Of a DNA stretch of 64,000 bases, positions 9,131-18,307 are shown one piece after another (position 1 is the first letter of the stretch; each line of letters opens with the position of its first letter). The translations under genes and the position numbers were made by a program. This stretch comes from Pseudomonas fluorescens (GTDB lineage: Bacteria > Pseudomonadota > Gammaproteobacteria > Pseudomonadales > Pseudomonadaceae), in contig NZ_LR134318.1 of NCBI RefSeq assembly GCF_900636825.1, forward strand, positions 5,751,501 to 5,815,500, written 5' to 3'. Under the pieces are notes generated by a model. The model was not told the DNA's origin and did no database searches. It saw nothing but the letters and a program-made list of their open reading frames with translations.

Positions 9131-11029
9131 TCAAGCAGCCGAAACCCTGCGCTTCTCCGCCAGCCAACTGCGGCCATACAACACGACAATCGCCAGAATC
9201 GCCACTGCCTGCGCCATCAATGAATAGGCATCGGCATGAATCCCCAGCCAGTCGAATTCAAAGAACGCGACAGGCCGGGTGCCGAAGATCCCGGCTTCCT
9301 GCAACGCCTTGACCCCGTGACCGGCAAACACCACCGACAGCGCGCACAGCAGCGCCGCGTTGATGCTGAAGAACAACGTCAGCGGCAGTTTTGCCGAACC
9401 GCGCAGAATCACCCAGGCCAGACCGACCAGCAGCACCAGTGCCGTGGCGCCGCCCGCGAGCACAGCGTCATGCCCGGCAGGACCGGCCTGCAGCCACAGG
9501 GTTTCGTAAAACAAAATGACTTCGAACAGTTCGCGATACACCGAGAAGAACGCCAAGATCGCAAAACCGAACCGCCCGCCGCCCCCAACCAGACTGCTCT
9601 TGATGTAATCCTGCCATGCGGCGGCGTGGCGTCGGTCGTGCATCCACACGCCGAGCCACAGCACCATGACGCTGGCAAACAGCGCGGTGGCGCCCTCCAG
9701 CAGTTCACGCTGCGAACCGCTGACGTCGATCACGTACGCCGCCAATGCCCAGGTGCCAAGCCCCGCCAGCAGCGCAAGACCCCAGCCGACGTTGACACTG
9801 CGCACCGCCGATTGCTGACCGGTATTGCGCAGGAAGGCGAGGATCGCCGCCAGCACCAGAATCGCTTCCAGACCTTCGCGCAGCAGAATCAGCAAACCGG
9901 AGATGTAGCTCAGCGACCAGCTCAGGCCGTCGCTGCCCAACAGGCCGGCGGACTCCTTCAACTTGGCTTTGGCGGCATCGAGACGCTGTTCGGCCTGCGC
10001 GACGGGCAAACCGTCCTGCAGCGACTGCCGATAAGCCATCAGTGATTTTTCAGTGTCCTTGCGCACGTTGGCGTCGACGTTATCCAGCGAACTCTCGACC
10101 AGCTCGAAGCCTTCCAGATAAGCCGCCACCGACAGGTCATAAGCCTGATCGTGCTCACCGGCGCGGTAGGCGGCGAGGCTCTTGTCCAGCGTTGCGGCGG
10201 TATAGTCGAGCAACTGCGCCGGGCCACGCTTGACCTGCGGCGGCTGCGCACGTTGCGCTCGGAACGTCGCAGCGGCCGGCGCGCCTTCGGCGGCCTGTAC
10301 TTCAGCCGGCGTCTGGCGCGCCAGATCAGCGATGTTGTAGGTTTTCTCGGCTTTGCCCGCCGTCGCATCAGCGCTGAACACGGCGATGTACGTCGCCAGG
10401 TCCCAGCGCTGCCGATCATCGAGCTGATCGGCAAACGCCGGCATGTCGGTGCCCTCGACGCCTTGACCAAGGGTGTTGTAGATCGCATACAGGCTCAGGC
10501 GATCCATTCGCGCTGCGTCACGCAGATTGGCTGGCGGTGGCGTCATGCCGAGCCCCGCCGGGCCGTCGCCGGCGCCACTGTCGCCGTGGCACACGGAGCA
10601 ATGCTGCGCATAGAGCGGCGCGCCACGTGTCGGATCAGGAGTGATGACTGGCGCCTGACTGACTTCATACGCTACGGCCAGTTGTGCACCCAGTTGTCGC
10701 GCTTGCCGCGCCACGTCGGCACCGTCCTGCCTGGCAACGATCGCCCCGTGCAACGCTTTGACACCCTGCTCCAGCGCAGCTTTCTCGGGCTTGGCCGGCA
10801 TTCCGGCGATCAGCCCCTGCAACGCTTGGGTAAATTCCAGTTGCTCGCGATACTCGGCGTCATCGACGACCTTTCCCGCCTCGACCGTCGGCGGGTAATC
10901 CGCGCTGATGTAATCGAGCAGGTGCAGCGCTTGCGGTGCGCCTTCCACCGTGTCGGCGAGCAGATTGAAACTGCTCAGCGCGCACAGCGGAAACACCAGC
11001 CAGGCCAGAAATCGGGACGAGGCAGTCAT
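9131..11029 (-). CDS. Cytochrome c-FTR1 family iron permease fusion
   Basis: A 632-residue membrane protein with an N-terminal signal peptide, a c-type haem domain (CSVCH at about residues 144-148 with distal Met candidates in GMTPPPANLRD and DMPAFADQ), a helical linker, and a C-terminal FTR1 permease domain. The permease domain has the iron-binding REGLE motif in LLREGLEAILVL and a second variant copy, YRELFEVILFYE. FTR1 permeases import ferric iron after oxidation of Fe(II). Fusion to a cytochrome suggests that the electron acceptor for oxidation is built in, by analogy with EfeU/EfeO-type systems. It appears monocistronic. Confidence 0.9.
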   Translation of the reverse strand: MTASSRFLAWLVFPLCALSSFNLLADTVEGAPQALHLLDYISADYPPTVEAGKVVDDAEYREQLEFTQALQGLIAGMPAKPEKAALEQGVKALHGAIVARQDGADVARQARQLGAQLAVAYEVSQAPVITPDPTRGAPLYAQHCSVCHGDSGAGDGPAGLGMTPPPANLRDAARMDRLSLYAIYNTLGQGVEGTDMPAFADQLDDRQRWDLATYIAVFSADATAGKAEKTYNIADLARQTPAEVQAAEGAPAAATFRAQRAQPPQVKRGPAQLLDYTAATLDKSLAAYRAGEHDQAYDLSVAAYLEGFELVESSLDNVDANVRKDTEKSLMAYRQSLQDGLPVAQAEQRLDAAKAKLKESAGLLGSDGLSWSLSYISGLLILLREGLEAILVLAAILAFLRNTGQQSAVRSVNVGWGLALLAGLGTWALAAYVIDVSGSQRELLEGATALFASVMVLWLGVWMHDRRHAAAWQDYIKSSLVGGGGRFGFAILAFFSVYRELFEVILFYETLWLQAGPAGHDAVLAGGATALVLLVGLAWVILRGSAKLPLTLFFSINAALLCALSVVFAGHGVKALQEAGIFGTRPVAFFEFDWLGIHADAYSLMAQAVAILAIVVLYGRSWLAEKRRVSAA

Positions 11030-11190
11030 GAACGAGTCTCAAATGGAAATGCGAAGTTACATATTGTTCACTTCGAAGGCATTTCCCTCAAGCTTTCTCG
11101 GCATTTAGCGTAAAACGCGCCGCGCGGTAGCGCCCGTGCTCGGCCATGACGGGGGCTTGCTTGCCACAGTTGGATGTTCCACAGAGCATT

Positions 11191-11226
11191 AAAAAAGGCG
11201 ACCTGATCAGGTCGCCTTTTTTGTAA
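11191..11226. terminator. Rho-independent terminator of the lysE-type gene
   Basis: AAAAAAGGCGACCTGATCAGGTCGCCTTTTTT is a perfect stem with A and T tails, ten bases beyond the stop of the leftward LysE gene. It would also block rightward readthrough. Confidence 0.88.
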
Positions 11227-11235
11227 CGGCCGGGT

Positions 11236-11868
11236 TCAGGCAGCCGCTTTACGCAACGTCGCCATGAACGCCGCAGCGCCCACGAACAGCCCGGCAAACG
11301 TGCGGTTCATGCGCTGTTGTTGCTTCGGCGTGCGCAGCAAGCGCAGGACCCTGGAGGCAAGTCCGGTGTAGCCAGCCATCACGATCAGATCGACAACGAT
11401 CATGGTGGCACCGATCACCAGATACTGAATCAGCAGCGGTGCGTGGGGATTGATGAACTGCGGCAGCACGGCCAGCATGAAAATCAGCGCCTTGGGGTTG
11501 CTGATGTTCACCAGAAAACCACGGAACACCAGGGCCAGCGGTTTGCCGATCGGGCGTACCGCCGCGTCGTCACTCATGTCCATGGGCAACGCACGCCATT
11601 GCTTGATGGCGAGATAAATCAGGTAAGCCACGCCGAACCACTTGATCGCGTGGAAAGCTGTGGCCGAAGCCGTGAGGATCGCGCCGACGCCTGCGCCGAC
11701 GATCGCAATCTGTACGGCCAGACCGATTTGCAGACCGAGGGCGTTCCAATAGCCGCGCCAGAAACCGTATTGCAGACCGCTGGACATCGACGCGATGGCA
11801 CCGGCACCCGGAGAAAGACTGATCACCCAGCAGGCCGCAAAAAACGCCAGCCATGTTTGAAGCTCCAT
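11236..11868 (-). CDS. LysE/RhtB family amino acid exporter
   Basis: A 210-residue inner-membrane protein with about six hydrophobic segments. The family signature near residues 17-30 (SLSPGAGAIASMSSG) and the central GFLVNISNPKALIFMLAVLPQF are typical of LysE/RhtB exporters of amino acids or homoserine lactone. The substrate is unknown. It stands alone, with a terminator downstream and a REP element upstream. Confidence 0.92.
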   Translation of the reverse strand: MELQTWLAFFAACWVISLSPGAGAIASMSSGLQYGFWRGYWNALGLQIGLAVQIAIVGAGVGAILTASATAFHAIKWFGVAYLIYLAIKQWRALPMDMSDDAAVRPIGKPLALVFRGFLVNISNPKALIFMLAVLPQFINPHAPLLIQYLVIGATMIVVDLIVMAGYTGLASRVLRLLRTPKQQQRMNRTFAGLFVGAAAFMATLRKAAA

Positions 11869-11950
11869 CGCACACCTCGACTCATGCTCGTGACAAATGC
11901 CTAAGCTAATGCGGGCTTGAATGGATGACCACCGATTTTTTGTTGAATAT

Positions 11951-12021
11951 TGCGAGCAGGCTCGCTCCCACTTTTATTTATCAGTGGGCACGGACCCAAT
12001 GTGGGAGCGAGCCTGCTCGCG
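11951..12021. repeat. REP-type inverted repeat (GCGAGCAGGCTCGCTCCCA family)
   Basis: TGCGAGCAGGCTCGCTCCCA and its inverted copy TGGGAGCGAGCCTGCTCGCG are separated by about 30 bases. It is a variant of the GGGAGCGGGCTTGCCC family elsewhere in the window. Confidence 0.82.
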
Positions 12022-12048
12022 AAGGCGCCAGACCAGACGCCCAGGAAT

Positions 12049-12630
12049 CTACTTCTCGAACCCGCTCACCGAAAATCCATCGGTACCACGCCAACGCCGC
12101 ACCGAACGCTGGAAGAACAGACTGTTCGGCACCTGCACCATCGCGCTGCCGGTGCCCAATTCTTCCGCCTCGACCAACGTGGTGTAGAGCAGATTGATCG
12201 CCACCACCCGGCCTTTCACGCCCGGCTTGTCAGTAGTATCCACCAGTTCGACGATATCCCCGAGACGAAATGGCCCGACGGTGAAAATCAGAATCGCGCA
12301 GAGCAGATTCGACAGCACGCTCCACATCGCAAAGAACGCGACCGCCGCGACGGCAACGAAACCTGACAGCGCCGTCCACAGCACCGTGGCCGAAACGCCT
12401 AGACGTTCCAGCACAAAGAGCAGCGCACTGCCCATGATCAGCCAGCGCAACACACCGCGCAGTGGCATCAGCAATTGCGGCGGAAACGGATAGCGCTCAC
12501 CCAGGCGCGTCAGGCCTTTGGCAACGAAGCGCTGGGCCAGGTAACCGGCCAGCAGGATCAGCAGAATCTGCGCGGTGAACCAGATCGGCTCGACCCACAC
12601 CGCCGAGAAGGGCAGCTCGAAAGCTTCCAT
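12049..12630 (-). CDS. Small mechanosensitive ion channel (MscS family)
   Basis: A 193-residue protein with two to three N-terminal hydrophobic segments and the MscS beta-domain motif FTVGPFRLGDIVELVDTT. It ends soon after that domain, so it lacks most of the cytosolic cage of full MscS (about 280 residues). The ATG at 12630 shares one base with the stop of the upstream ABC-F gene (TGATG). This supports this start over one 60 bases earlier and suggests coupled translation. A role in osmotic protection is inferred from the family. Confidence 0.88.
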   Translation of the reverse strand: MEAFELPFSAVWVEPIWFTAQILLILLAGYLAQRFVAKGLTRLGERYPFPPQLLMPLRGVLRWLIMGSALLFVLERLGVSATVLWTALSGFVAVAAVAFFAMWSVLSNLLCAILIFTVGPFRLGDIVELVDTTDKPGVKGRVVAINLLYTTLVEAEELGTGSAMVQVPNSLFFQRSVRRWRGTDGFSVSGFEK

Positions 12631-14540
12631 CAGGACAATGCCTCCAGCTCCGCCTGCATGCTTTCCAGCGTTTCCAGAGCTTCCATCCATGCCTCTTCCA
12701 GCTCGGCTTCGCGAACCTTCAACTTCGCCTGCTCGGCCAGCAGATCGCGCAATTCGTTCTTGCGCGCCGGCTCGTAGATGTCGCTGTCGCCAAGACTGGC
12801 ATCGACCTTGGCGAGCTTCTCGTGGAGCTTGCCCAGTTCGGCTTCGAGCTTGTCGGCTTCACGCTTGTGCGGGGCCAATTGCTGACGCAGCGCAGCCGCG
12901 GCCTGACGCTGAGCCTTCTTGTCGGTCTTGTCCGGGTTGACCGGTGTGTTGCTGACCGGCGCGTTGCGCTGACGGTATTCCACCAGCCAACGAGCATAGT
13001 CTTCGAGGTCGCCATCGAATTCTTCGACCTTGCCGTCCGCGACGAGGTAGAAATTGTCGGTGGTGCTCTTGAGCAAGTGCCGATCGTGAGAGACCACCAG
13101 GACCGCGCCGCTGAATTCCTGCAGCGCCATGGTCAGCGCCAGGCGCATTTCCAGATCGAGGTGGTTGGTCGGTTCGTCGAGCAGCAACAGGTTTGGCCGT
13201 TCCCAGGCAATCAACGCCAGAGCCAGACGCGCCTTTTCACCGCCGGAGAAATTCAGCACCGGCTCATCGATGCGCGCACCGCGGAAGTCGAAGCCGCCAA
13301 GGAAATCACGCAGGGTTTGCTCGCGCTCGCTCGGCGCCAGACGCTGCAAGTGCAGCAACGGGCTGGCCTTGGCATCCAGCGAGTCGAGCTGATGCTGGGC
13401 GAAGTAGCCGACCACGGTGTTCTCGCCACGGGTCAGCCGCCCGGCCAGCGGCGACAGTTCGCCGGCGAGGTTCTTGATCAGGGTCGATTTACCCGCGCCG
13501 TTCGGGCCAAGCAGGCCGATTCGCGCGCCCGGGGTCAGTTGCAGCTTGACCTTCTCGAGGATGGCCTTGTCGCCATAGCCCAGACGCGCATCGGACAGGT
13601 CGATCAGCGGGCTGGAGATTTTGCTCGACTCGCGGAAAACGAAGTCGAATGGCGAATCGACGTGGGCCGCCGACAGCTCTTCCATCCGCTCCAGTGCCTT
13701 GATCCGGCTCTGCGCCTGACGGGCCTTGGTCGCCTGGGCCTTGAAGCGCGCGATGTAGCTTTCCATGTGCGCGCGCTGCGCCTGTTGCTTCTCGTAGGCC
13801 TGTTGCTGCTGGGCCAGACGCTCGGCACGGGCGCGCTCGAACGCGGTGTAGCCGCCGCGATACAGAGTGATCTTGCGCTGATCGACGTGAGCGACGTGAT
13901 CGACGACTTCGTCGAGGAAATCACGGTCGTGGGAAATCAGCAGCAAGGTGCCGGGGTAGCTTTTCAGCCACTCTTCGAGCCAGATGATGGCGTCGAGATC
14001 CAAGTGGTTGGTCGGTTCGTCGAGCAGCAACAGATCCGATGGGCACATCAAAGCCTGCGCCAGGTTCAGACGCATCCGCCAGCCACCGGAGAAATCTCCT
14101 ACCTGACGATCCATCTGCTCGTTGGTGAAACCAAGACCGGCGAGCAACTTGCGCGCTCGTGCGTCGGCGGTGTAGCCGTCGGCGCTGTCGAGTTCCGAGT
14201 GCAGACGAGCCTGAGCGGCGCCGTCATGCGCAGCTTCGGCGGCCGCGAGGTCACGTTGCACCTCGCGTAGACGCAGGTCGCCATCGAGCACATAGTCGAC
14301 AGCCAGGCGTTCGAGCGTTTCGATCTCCTGGCGCATGTGGGCGATGCGCCAGTCGGCCGGCAGGTAGCAGTCACCCGAGTCCGGATGCAGCTCACCCCGA
14401 ATCAGGGCGAACAGGCTCGATTTGCCGGCACCGTTGGCACCGATGAGACCGGCTTTGTGGCCGTCGTGCAGGGTCAGCTCGGCGTCTTCTAGCAGACGTT
14501 GCGGGCCACGTTGTAAAGTCAGGTTCTGAAGTCGGATCAT
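12630..14540 (-). CDS. yheS: ABC-F family ATPase (YheS-like)
   Basis: A 636-residue soluble protein with two ABC domains and no membrane segments. The Walker A motifs are GANGAGKS (about residues 34-41) and GPNGAGKS (about 346-353), and there are two LSGGE/FSGG signatures. The P-site tRNA interaction linker lies between the domains with QAQRAHMESYIARFKAQATKARQAQSR-type spacing. A C-terminal coiled coil spans about residues 535-636. Length and linker match E. coli YheS, a ribosome-associated ABC-F factor. It is probably co-transcribed with the MscS-type channel gene. Confidence 0.92.
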   Translation of the reverse strand: MIRLQNLTLQRGPQRLLEDAELTLHDGHKAGLIGANGAGKSSLFALIRGELHPDSGDCYLPADWRIAHMRQEIETLERLAVDYVLDGDLRLREVQRDLAAAEAAHDGAAQARLHSELDSADGYTADARARKLLAGLGFTNEQMDRQVGDFSGGWRMRLNLAQALMCPSDLLLLDEPTNHLDLDAIIWLEEWLKSYPGTLLLISHDRDFLDEVVDHVAHVDQRKITLYRGGYTAFERARAERLAQQQQAYEKQQAQRAHMESYIARFKAQATKARQAQSRIKALERMEELSAAHVDSPFDFVFRESSKISSPLIDLSDARLGYGDKAILEKVKLQLTPGARIGLLGPNGAGKSTLIKNLAGELSPLAGRLTRGENTVVGYFAQHQLDSLDAKASPLLHLQRLAPSEREQTLRDFLGGFDFRGARIDEPVLNFSGGEKARLALALIAWERPNLLLLDEPTNHLDLEMRLALTMALQEFSGAVLVVSHDRHLLKSTTDNFYLVADGKVEEFDGDLEDYARWLVEYRQRNAPVSNTPVNPDKTDKKAQRQAAAALRQQLAPHKREADKLEAELGKLHEKLAKVDASLGDSDIYEPARKNELRDLLAEQAKLKVREAELEEAWMEALETLESMQAELEALS

Positions 14541-14590
14541 AATGGCGGCGGAGTCTACCAGCTTCGCTCACAACTGGCGCGAGTAGCACG

Positions 14591-15052
14591 ATGTCCTCTG
14601 ACCTGTGGAGCTTTTCCCTTGCCACCTACGCCCGACCGGGTGTGGAAGACGCCTGCCTGCAATTGCAAACGGCGGGCGCCAATGTCTGCCTGCTGTTGTG
14701 CGGGTTATGGCTCGAACAACGGGGCGTGACTTGCGATGAACAGTGCGTAACAAAGCTTCAGGCGCTGACCGAACCGTGGGACTTTGAAGTGGTACAGCCG
14801 CTGCGGGCACTGCGCATGCAATGGAAGGCGCGGGCGGTTGATGATGCCGTGCTGAAAGGAATGCGCGAACAACTCAAATCACTCGAACTGGAAGCTGAGC
14901 GAGCGTTGCTGTCACGACTTGAGGGAATGGCGCAGGCGTGGACGCGTAGCGCCACTGTTTCAACGGATTGGCTCGAGGCATTGACCGGCGAAGCGGCCAG
15001 CCTGAACCGCGACGCGCTGCAAGTGCTGCGCGCCGCGGCGACCGGCACTTAG
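14591..15052 (+). CDS. TIGR02444 family protein
   Basis: A 153-residue cytosolic protein with LWSFSLATYARPGVEDACL at the N-terminus, the pattern of TIGR02444 (DUF2390), a family of unknown function in gamma-proteobacteria. It starts 50 bases from the divergent ABC-F gene and converges on algP, sharing four bases at the stops. Confidence 0.85.
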   Translation: MSSDLWSFSLATYARPGVEDACLQLQTAGANVCLLLCGLWLEQRGVTCDEQCVTKLQALTEPWDFEVVQPLRALRMQWKARAVDDAVLKGMREQLKSLELEAERALLSRLEGMAQAWTRSATVSTDWLEALTGEAASLNRDALQVLRAAATGT

Positions 15053-16200
15053 GAAGCGCTGGTTGAGTTGCTGCTGGCGTTCGACGTAGCGGCTGGCGTT
15101 GGCGCAGTCGAAGGCGTCGCGGTAGAAGCGCCTGGCGCTGGGGTAGCTGGCGCAGTCGACGCGGCCGGCGCGGCTGGTTTCGCGGCTGGCGTGCTCGCCG
15201 GTTTGGCGGCAGCGGGTTTGGCAGCGGCCGGCTTTTTAGCGGCGGGTTTAGCGGCCGGTTTTGCAGCTGGCTTGGCGGCCGTAGCGGCTGGCTTGGCAGC
15301 CGGTTTGGCGGCGGCTTTTACCGCTGGTTTTGCGGCAGGCTTGGCAGCGGCTTTCGCAGATGCTTTTGCAGCAGGCTTGGCGGCTGCTTTCGCAGCGGGT
15401 TTGGCAGCAACCGGCTTGGCCGCGGATTTCGCAGCAGGCTTGGCAGCGGACGTTGTGGCAGCAGGTTTAGCGGCTGCGGTTTTCGCCGGAGCAGCTTTCG
15501 CAGCAGCAGGTTTCGCCGCAGTTTTTGCAGCGGGTTTGGCAGCGGCGGTACGCGCAGCCGGCTTGGCGGCAGCAGGTTTGGCCGCAGTGGTTTTAGCCGC
15601 AGGTTTTGCCGCACTCGCTGCAGCCGGTTTTTTCGCCGCTGGTTTAGCAGCAGGTTTGGCAGCGGCTTTCACCGGTGCTTTCGCAGCAGACTTGGCGGCA
15701 GTTTTTACTGCAGGTTTGGCGGCGGCAGTTTTCGCTGGCGCTTTCACAGCAGCAGGCTTGGCTGCCGCTTTTTTCGCAGGGACCGCTGTCGGTGCGGCCG
15801 AACGCGTGACTAGGATTTTGCCCACTGCTTCCTGCACACGGCCGATACCCTGGGCCAGTTTCAGACTTTCCTGAGCGTCACGCTTGAGTTGCAGAATGTA
15901 GCTGCGGGTCTCGGACTGACGATCTTTCAAGGCATCGAGCAGTTCTTCGAGTTCCTTCACGGCGCCTTTGGCTTTGTTCTGTGCCTTGGCTTTACCGGCG
16001 GTAGCGGCGTCCTGCAATTTGGTGCGGGATTTGTGCAGTTTTTCCTGCGCCTTGCCACGTTGCTTTTCCAGTTTGGCGAGCAGTTTTTCAGCATCAGCCA
16101 AGGCTTGCGAGCAAGCGTTTTCCAGATGCTCGAGCAGGCTGCCCGAGAGTTGCTGGAGTAGGTGCAACGGAGTATTTACAGGCTTCTTGGTGGCCGACAT
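15049..16200 (-). CDS. algP: AlgP, histone H1-like alginate regulatory protein
   Basis: A 383-residue protein. The first roughly 130 residues are helical, coiled-coil-prone and phasin-like (residues about 10-130, rich in K, E, Q and A). The rest is a long tail of KPAA, KPAAK and KTAA units resembling eukaryotic histone H1, followed by a Pro/Ala/Ser end. In P. aeruginosa AlgP (AlgR3) binds DNA and affects alginate gene transcription. It sits here with algQ and algR, as in that species. The DNA from about 15160 to 15760 is a dense direct-repeat tract and is prone to length change. Confidence 0.93.
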   Translation of the reverse strand: MSATKKPVNTPLHLLQQLSGSLLEHLENACSQALADAEKLLAKLEKQRGKAQEKLHKSRTKLQDAATAGKAKAQNKAKGAVKELEELLDALKDRQSETRSYILQLKRDAQESLKLAQGIGRVQEAVGKILVTRSAAPTAVPAKKAAAKPAAVKAPAKTAAAKPAVKTAAKSAAKAPVKAAAKPAAKPAAKKPAAASAAKPAAKTTAAKPAAAKPAARTAAAKPAAKTAAKPAAAKAAPAKTAAAKPAATTSAAKPAAKSAAKPVAAKPAAKAAAKPAAKASAKAAAKPAAKPAVKAAAKPAAKPAATAAKPAAKPAAKPAAKKPAAAKPAAAKPASTPAAKPAAPAASTAPATPAPGASTATPSTAPTPAATSNASSNSTSAS

Positions 16201-16392
16201 GGTTTACCTCCTGGCTGACGTGAGTGCGGCTCATACTAGACCTCTGCTGATACCGCGGCTAGGGCATCTTGACAGTATCGATGGCGTTGCGTTGCACCGC
16301 AGCGAAAATGTTCTGCGCGGCAGTGAAAGCAGTTCACCGTTGCGCACCTCCGCGCTGGCATAATCGCCCCCATCTCAGGACGGAGAGTGCCG

Positions 16393-17058
16393 ATGTCGCG
16401 CTACCTATTTTTATCCCTCTGCATGGTTTTTTCGGCCGCTCACGCCGACGAAAAAACCGCCGCGAACGACGCTCATGATCTGGCCTACAGCCTCGGTGCA
16501 AGCTTGGGTGAACGACTCCGCCAGGAAGTCCCGCAGCTGCAGATTCAGGCGTTGATCGAGGGCTTGCAGCACGCCTACCAGGGCAAGCCACTGGCGCTGA
16601 GCGACGCACGCATCGAGCAGATTCTGGCGGATCACGAATCGCAGAATGCCGAACAGAAATCGCTGCCTTCGACGGACGCGGCAATGGAAACCGAGCAACG
16701 GTTTCTCAGCGCGGAAAAAGCCAAACCGGGGGTAAAGGAATTGGCCGACGGCATCCTGCTGACGGAGCTGACCCCTGGCACCGGTGCCAAGGCCGGCCCC
16801 GATGGCAAAGTTCAGGTGCTATATGTCGGTCGGTTGCCGGACGGCACGGTGTTCGATCAAAACGCGCAGCCGCAGTGGTTCAACCTCGACAGCGTGATCG
16901 CGGGCTGGCGTACGGCGCTGCAGAATATGCCCGTGGGCGCGAAATGGCGGCTGGTGATTCCGTCTGACCAGGCCTATGGCGCAGACGGTGCCGGTGACCT
17001 GATTGCGCCGTTTACGCCATTGGTGTTCGAAGTCGAACTGCGCGGCGCGGCGAGTTGA
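16393..17058 (+). CDS. FKBP-type peptidyl-prolyl cis-trans isomerase, exported
   Basis: A 221-residue protein with a signal peptide (MSRYLFLSLCMVFSAAHA), an N-terminal helical dimerisation domain (about residues 25-105) and a C-terminal FKBP domain. Typical FKBP features are VLYVGRLPDGTVFD, the VIAGWRTALQNMPVG segment and AYGADGAGDLIAPFTPL. It is expected to act as a periplasmic foldase/chaperone. The ATG at 16393 is preferred to an in-frame GTG two codons earlier because GGAG then sits about 7 bases upstream. Confidence 0.92.
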   Translation: MSRYLFLSLCMVFSAAHADEKTAANDAHDLAYSLGASLGERLRQEVPQLQIQALIEGLQHAYQGKPLALSDARIEQILADHESQNAEQKSLPSTDAAMETEQRFLSAEKAKPGVKELADGILLTELTPGTGAKAGPDGKVQVLYVGRLPDGTVFDQNAQPQWFNLDSVIAGWRTALQNMPVGAKWRLVIPSDQAYGADGAGDLIAPFTPLVFEVELRGAAS

Positions 17059-17067
17059 TCAGGCAAT

Positions 17068-17100
17068 AAAAAACGGTGCGCTTTTGGCGCACCGTTTTTT
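17068..17100. terminator. Bidirectional terminator between the FKBP gene and algQ
   Basis: AAAAAACGGTGCG-loop-CGCACCGTTTTTT lies between the convergent stops at 17058 and 17114, with A and T tails on both sides. Confidence 0.88.
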
Positions 17101-17113
17101 CGTCAAACGCAGA

Positions 17114-17572
17114 TCAGGCCTGAACCGGATCTTCCTGCTTGTGCGCCGTATGCAGCACCTCAATCAAGCAGTCTTCAAGTTCGAAGCGCTCGTGTAGCAG
17201 GCCGCCAAGTTCCTTGAATTTCTCGGCAACGCATTTGCCTTCATCACAAAGGTCGTTGAACGCGAGCAGCTTTTCGGTGATGACATCGATACGCGGCCAG
17301 ATCGTCTCGGCGAGTTCCAGACCCCGCTTGTCGTTGAACGCCTTGGCCTCGCCAGTCAGCTGTTCGTAGATTTCGAAATGACCGGCCGACACGTAATCGA
17401 CCAGCACGCCGCAAAACTCCAGCAGAGGCTTACGGCTCTCGGACAGCGAATCGGGCTGCGCACCAAGTTTGTCGTAGGCACCGATCAGCTCTTCACGCTC
17501 CTGCAACCAGCGGTCGATCAGCAGATGAACTCCACCCCAACGTTCCTGAGCATTCTGACAACTTTCGAGCAT
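17114..17572 (-). CDS. algQ: Sigma factor-binding regulator AlgQ (Rsd family)
   Basis: A 152-residue helical protein of the Rsd/AlgQ family, which binds sigma-70 region 4 and shifts RNA polymerase towards alternative sigma factors. The ATG at 17572 gives MLESCQNAQERWGGVHLLID, the typical N-terminus, and the in-frame start 27 bases earlier is not conserved. Visible family features are the DRWLQEREEL helix and LLEFCGVLVDYVSAGHFEIYE. In P. aeruginosa it affects alginate and virulence gene expression. Confidence 0.94.
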   Translation of the reverse strand: MLESCQNAQERWGGVHLLIDRWLQEREELIGAYDKLGAQPDSLSESRKPLLEFCGVLVDYVSAGHFEIYEQLTGEAKAFNDKRGLELAETIWPRIDVITEKLLAFNDLCDEGKCVAEKFKELGGLLHERFELEDCLIEVLHTAHKQEDPVQA

Positions 17573-17755
17573 GGCAATCTCTCTTCCCTTGTGGGTCATG
17601 CTGCTCTACACCCGCGCCCTCTTCTGGTTAATGATCAGGGTGGCGGCCGGGCAGAGCGTCATCGAGCAACATAAATCCAATGACACGTGCGGGCCAGATT
17701 ATGCCCGCACGCCTATGGCTTCAAGTTACGCAGGAGATAAAGTTCATACAAGTGT

Positions 17756-18307
17756 TTAATCCCTGAGCAACGCCCGGTGCGACGCTTCGCCGCTGAGTGG
17801 TTGCCGCAGAGCGCTCCAGACCAGACGCAGCAATTGATAAACCGCGAATATCGACATCGCGACAAAGAACAGCAGACTCCACTCCGGGATGCTCAGATCG
17901 AACAGTGTCCAGGAAATTTCCGCGCAATCGGCGCTGCCTTTAAACATGCGAATGGTTGCGCAGAACCATGGCAGGCTGCTCATCAGCGCTTCGGGATCGG
18001 GTGAACAGTTCGCCAGTTCCGACAAGGTGTCGCCTTGCAGCAATACCTGCCGCCAAGCCGCCGTGGTGCCGCCCAGGCTCGCGCCCAGCGCTCCGCCCCA
18101 GTAGAGCGACAGGCCGAGGCGGCCCGGGCCGTGCACGGCCGCCAGCCCACAGCAAGCGCTAAGCAGCGTCAGGAACAACCGTTGCACCAGACACAGGCTG
18201 CACGGCGTCAGTCCAACCGCGTATTCAAGATAATAGGAAGCTCCCAGGGCCAGAGCCCCTGCGGTGAAAGCCATGAAAAACAAGGAGCGTGAGCAGGCCA
18301 ACGACAT
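17756..18307 (-). CDS. dsbB: Disulfide bond formation protein DsbB family
   Basis: A 183-residue inner-membrane protein with four hydrophobic segments. It has the quinone-linked redox pair PCSLC (about residues 35-39) in the first periplasmic loop and a second pair, NCSPD and WFCAT, in the second loop. DsbB reoxidises DsbA. An inverted repeat (CCGTAAC...GTTACGG, 18315-18342) overlaps the weak ribosome-binding region and could fold over it in the mRNA. Confidence 0.92.
   Translation of the reverse strand: MSLACSRSLFFMAFTAGALALGASYYLEYAVGLTPCSLCLVQRLFLTLLSACCGLAAVHGPGRLGLSLYWGGALGASLGGTTAAWRQVLLQGDTLSELANCSPDPEALMSSLPWFCATIRMFKGSADCAEISWTLFDLSIPEWSLLFFVAMSIFAVYQLLRLVWSALRQPLSGEASHRALLRD

Noticed and set aside
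15160..15760. Regular repeats that could suggest a CRISPR array
   Set aside because: There are no unique spacers of constant length. The repeats are coding KPAA units of algP.
15068..15874. An Ala/Gly-rich membrane-like frame opposite algP
   Set aside because: It is the complement of the KPAA repeat tract. The AGLAA-type repeats are an artefact of that tract.
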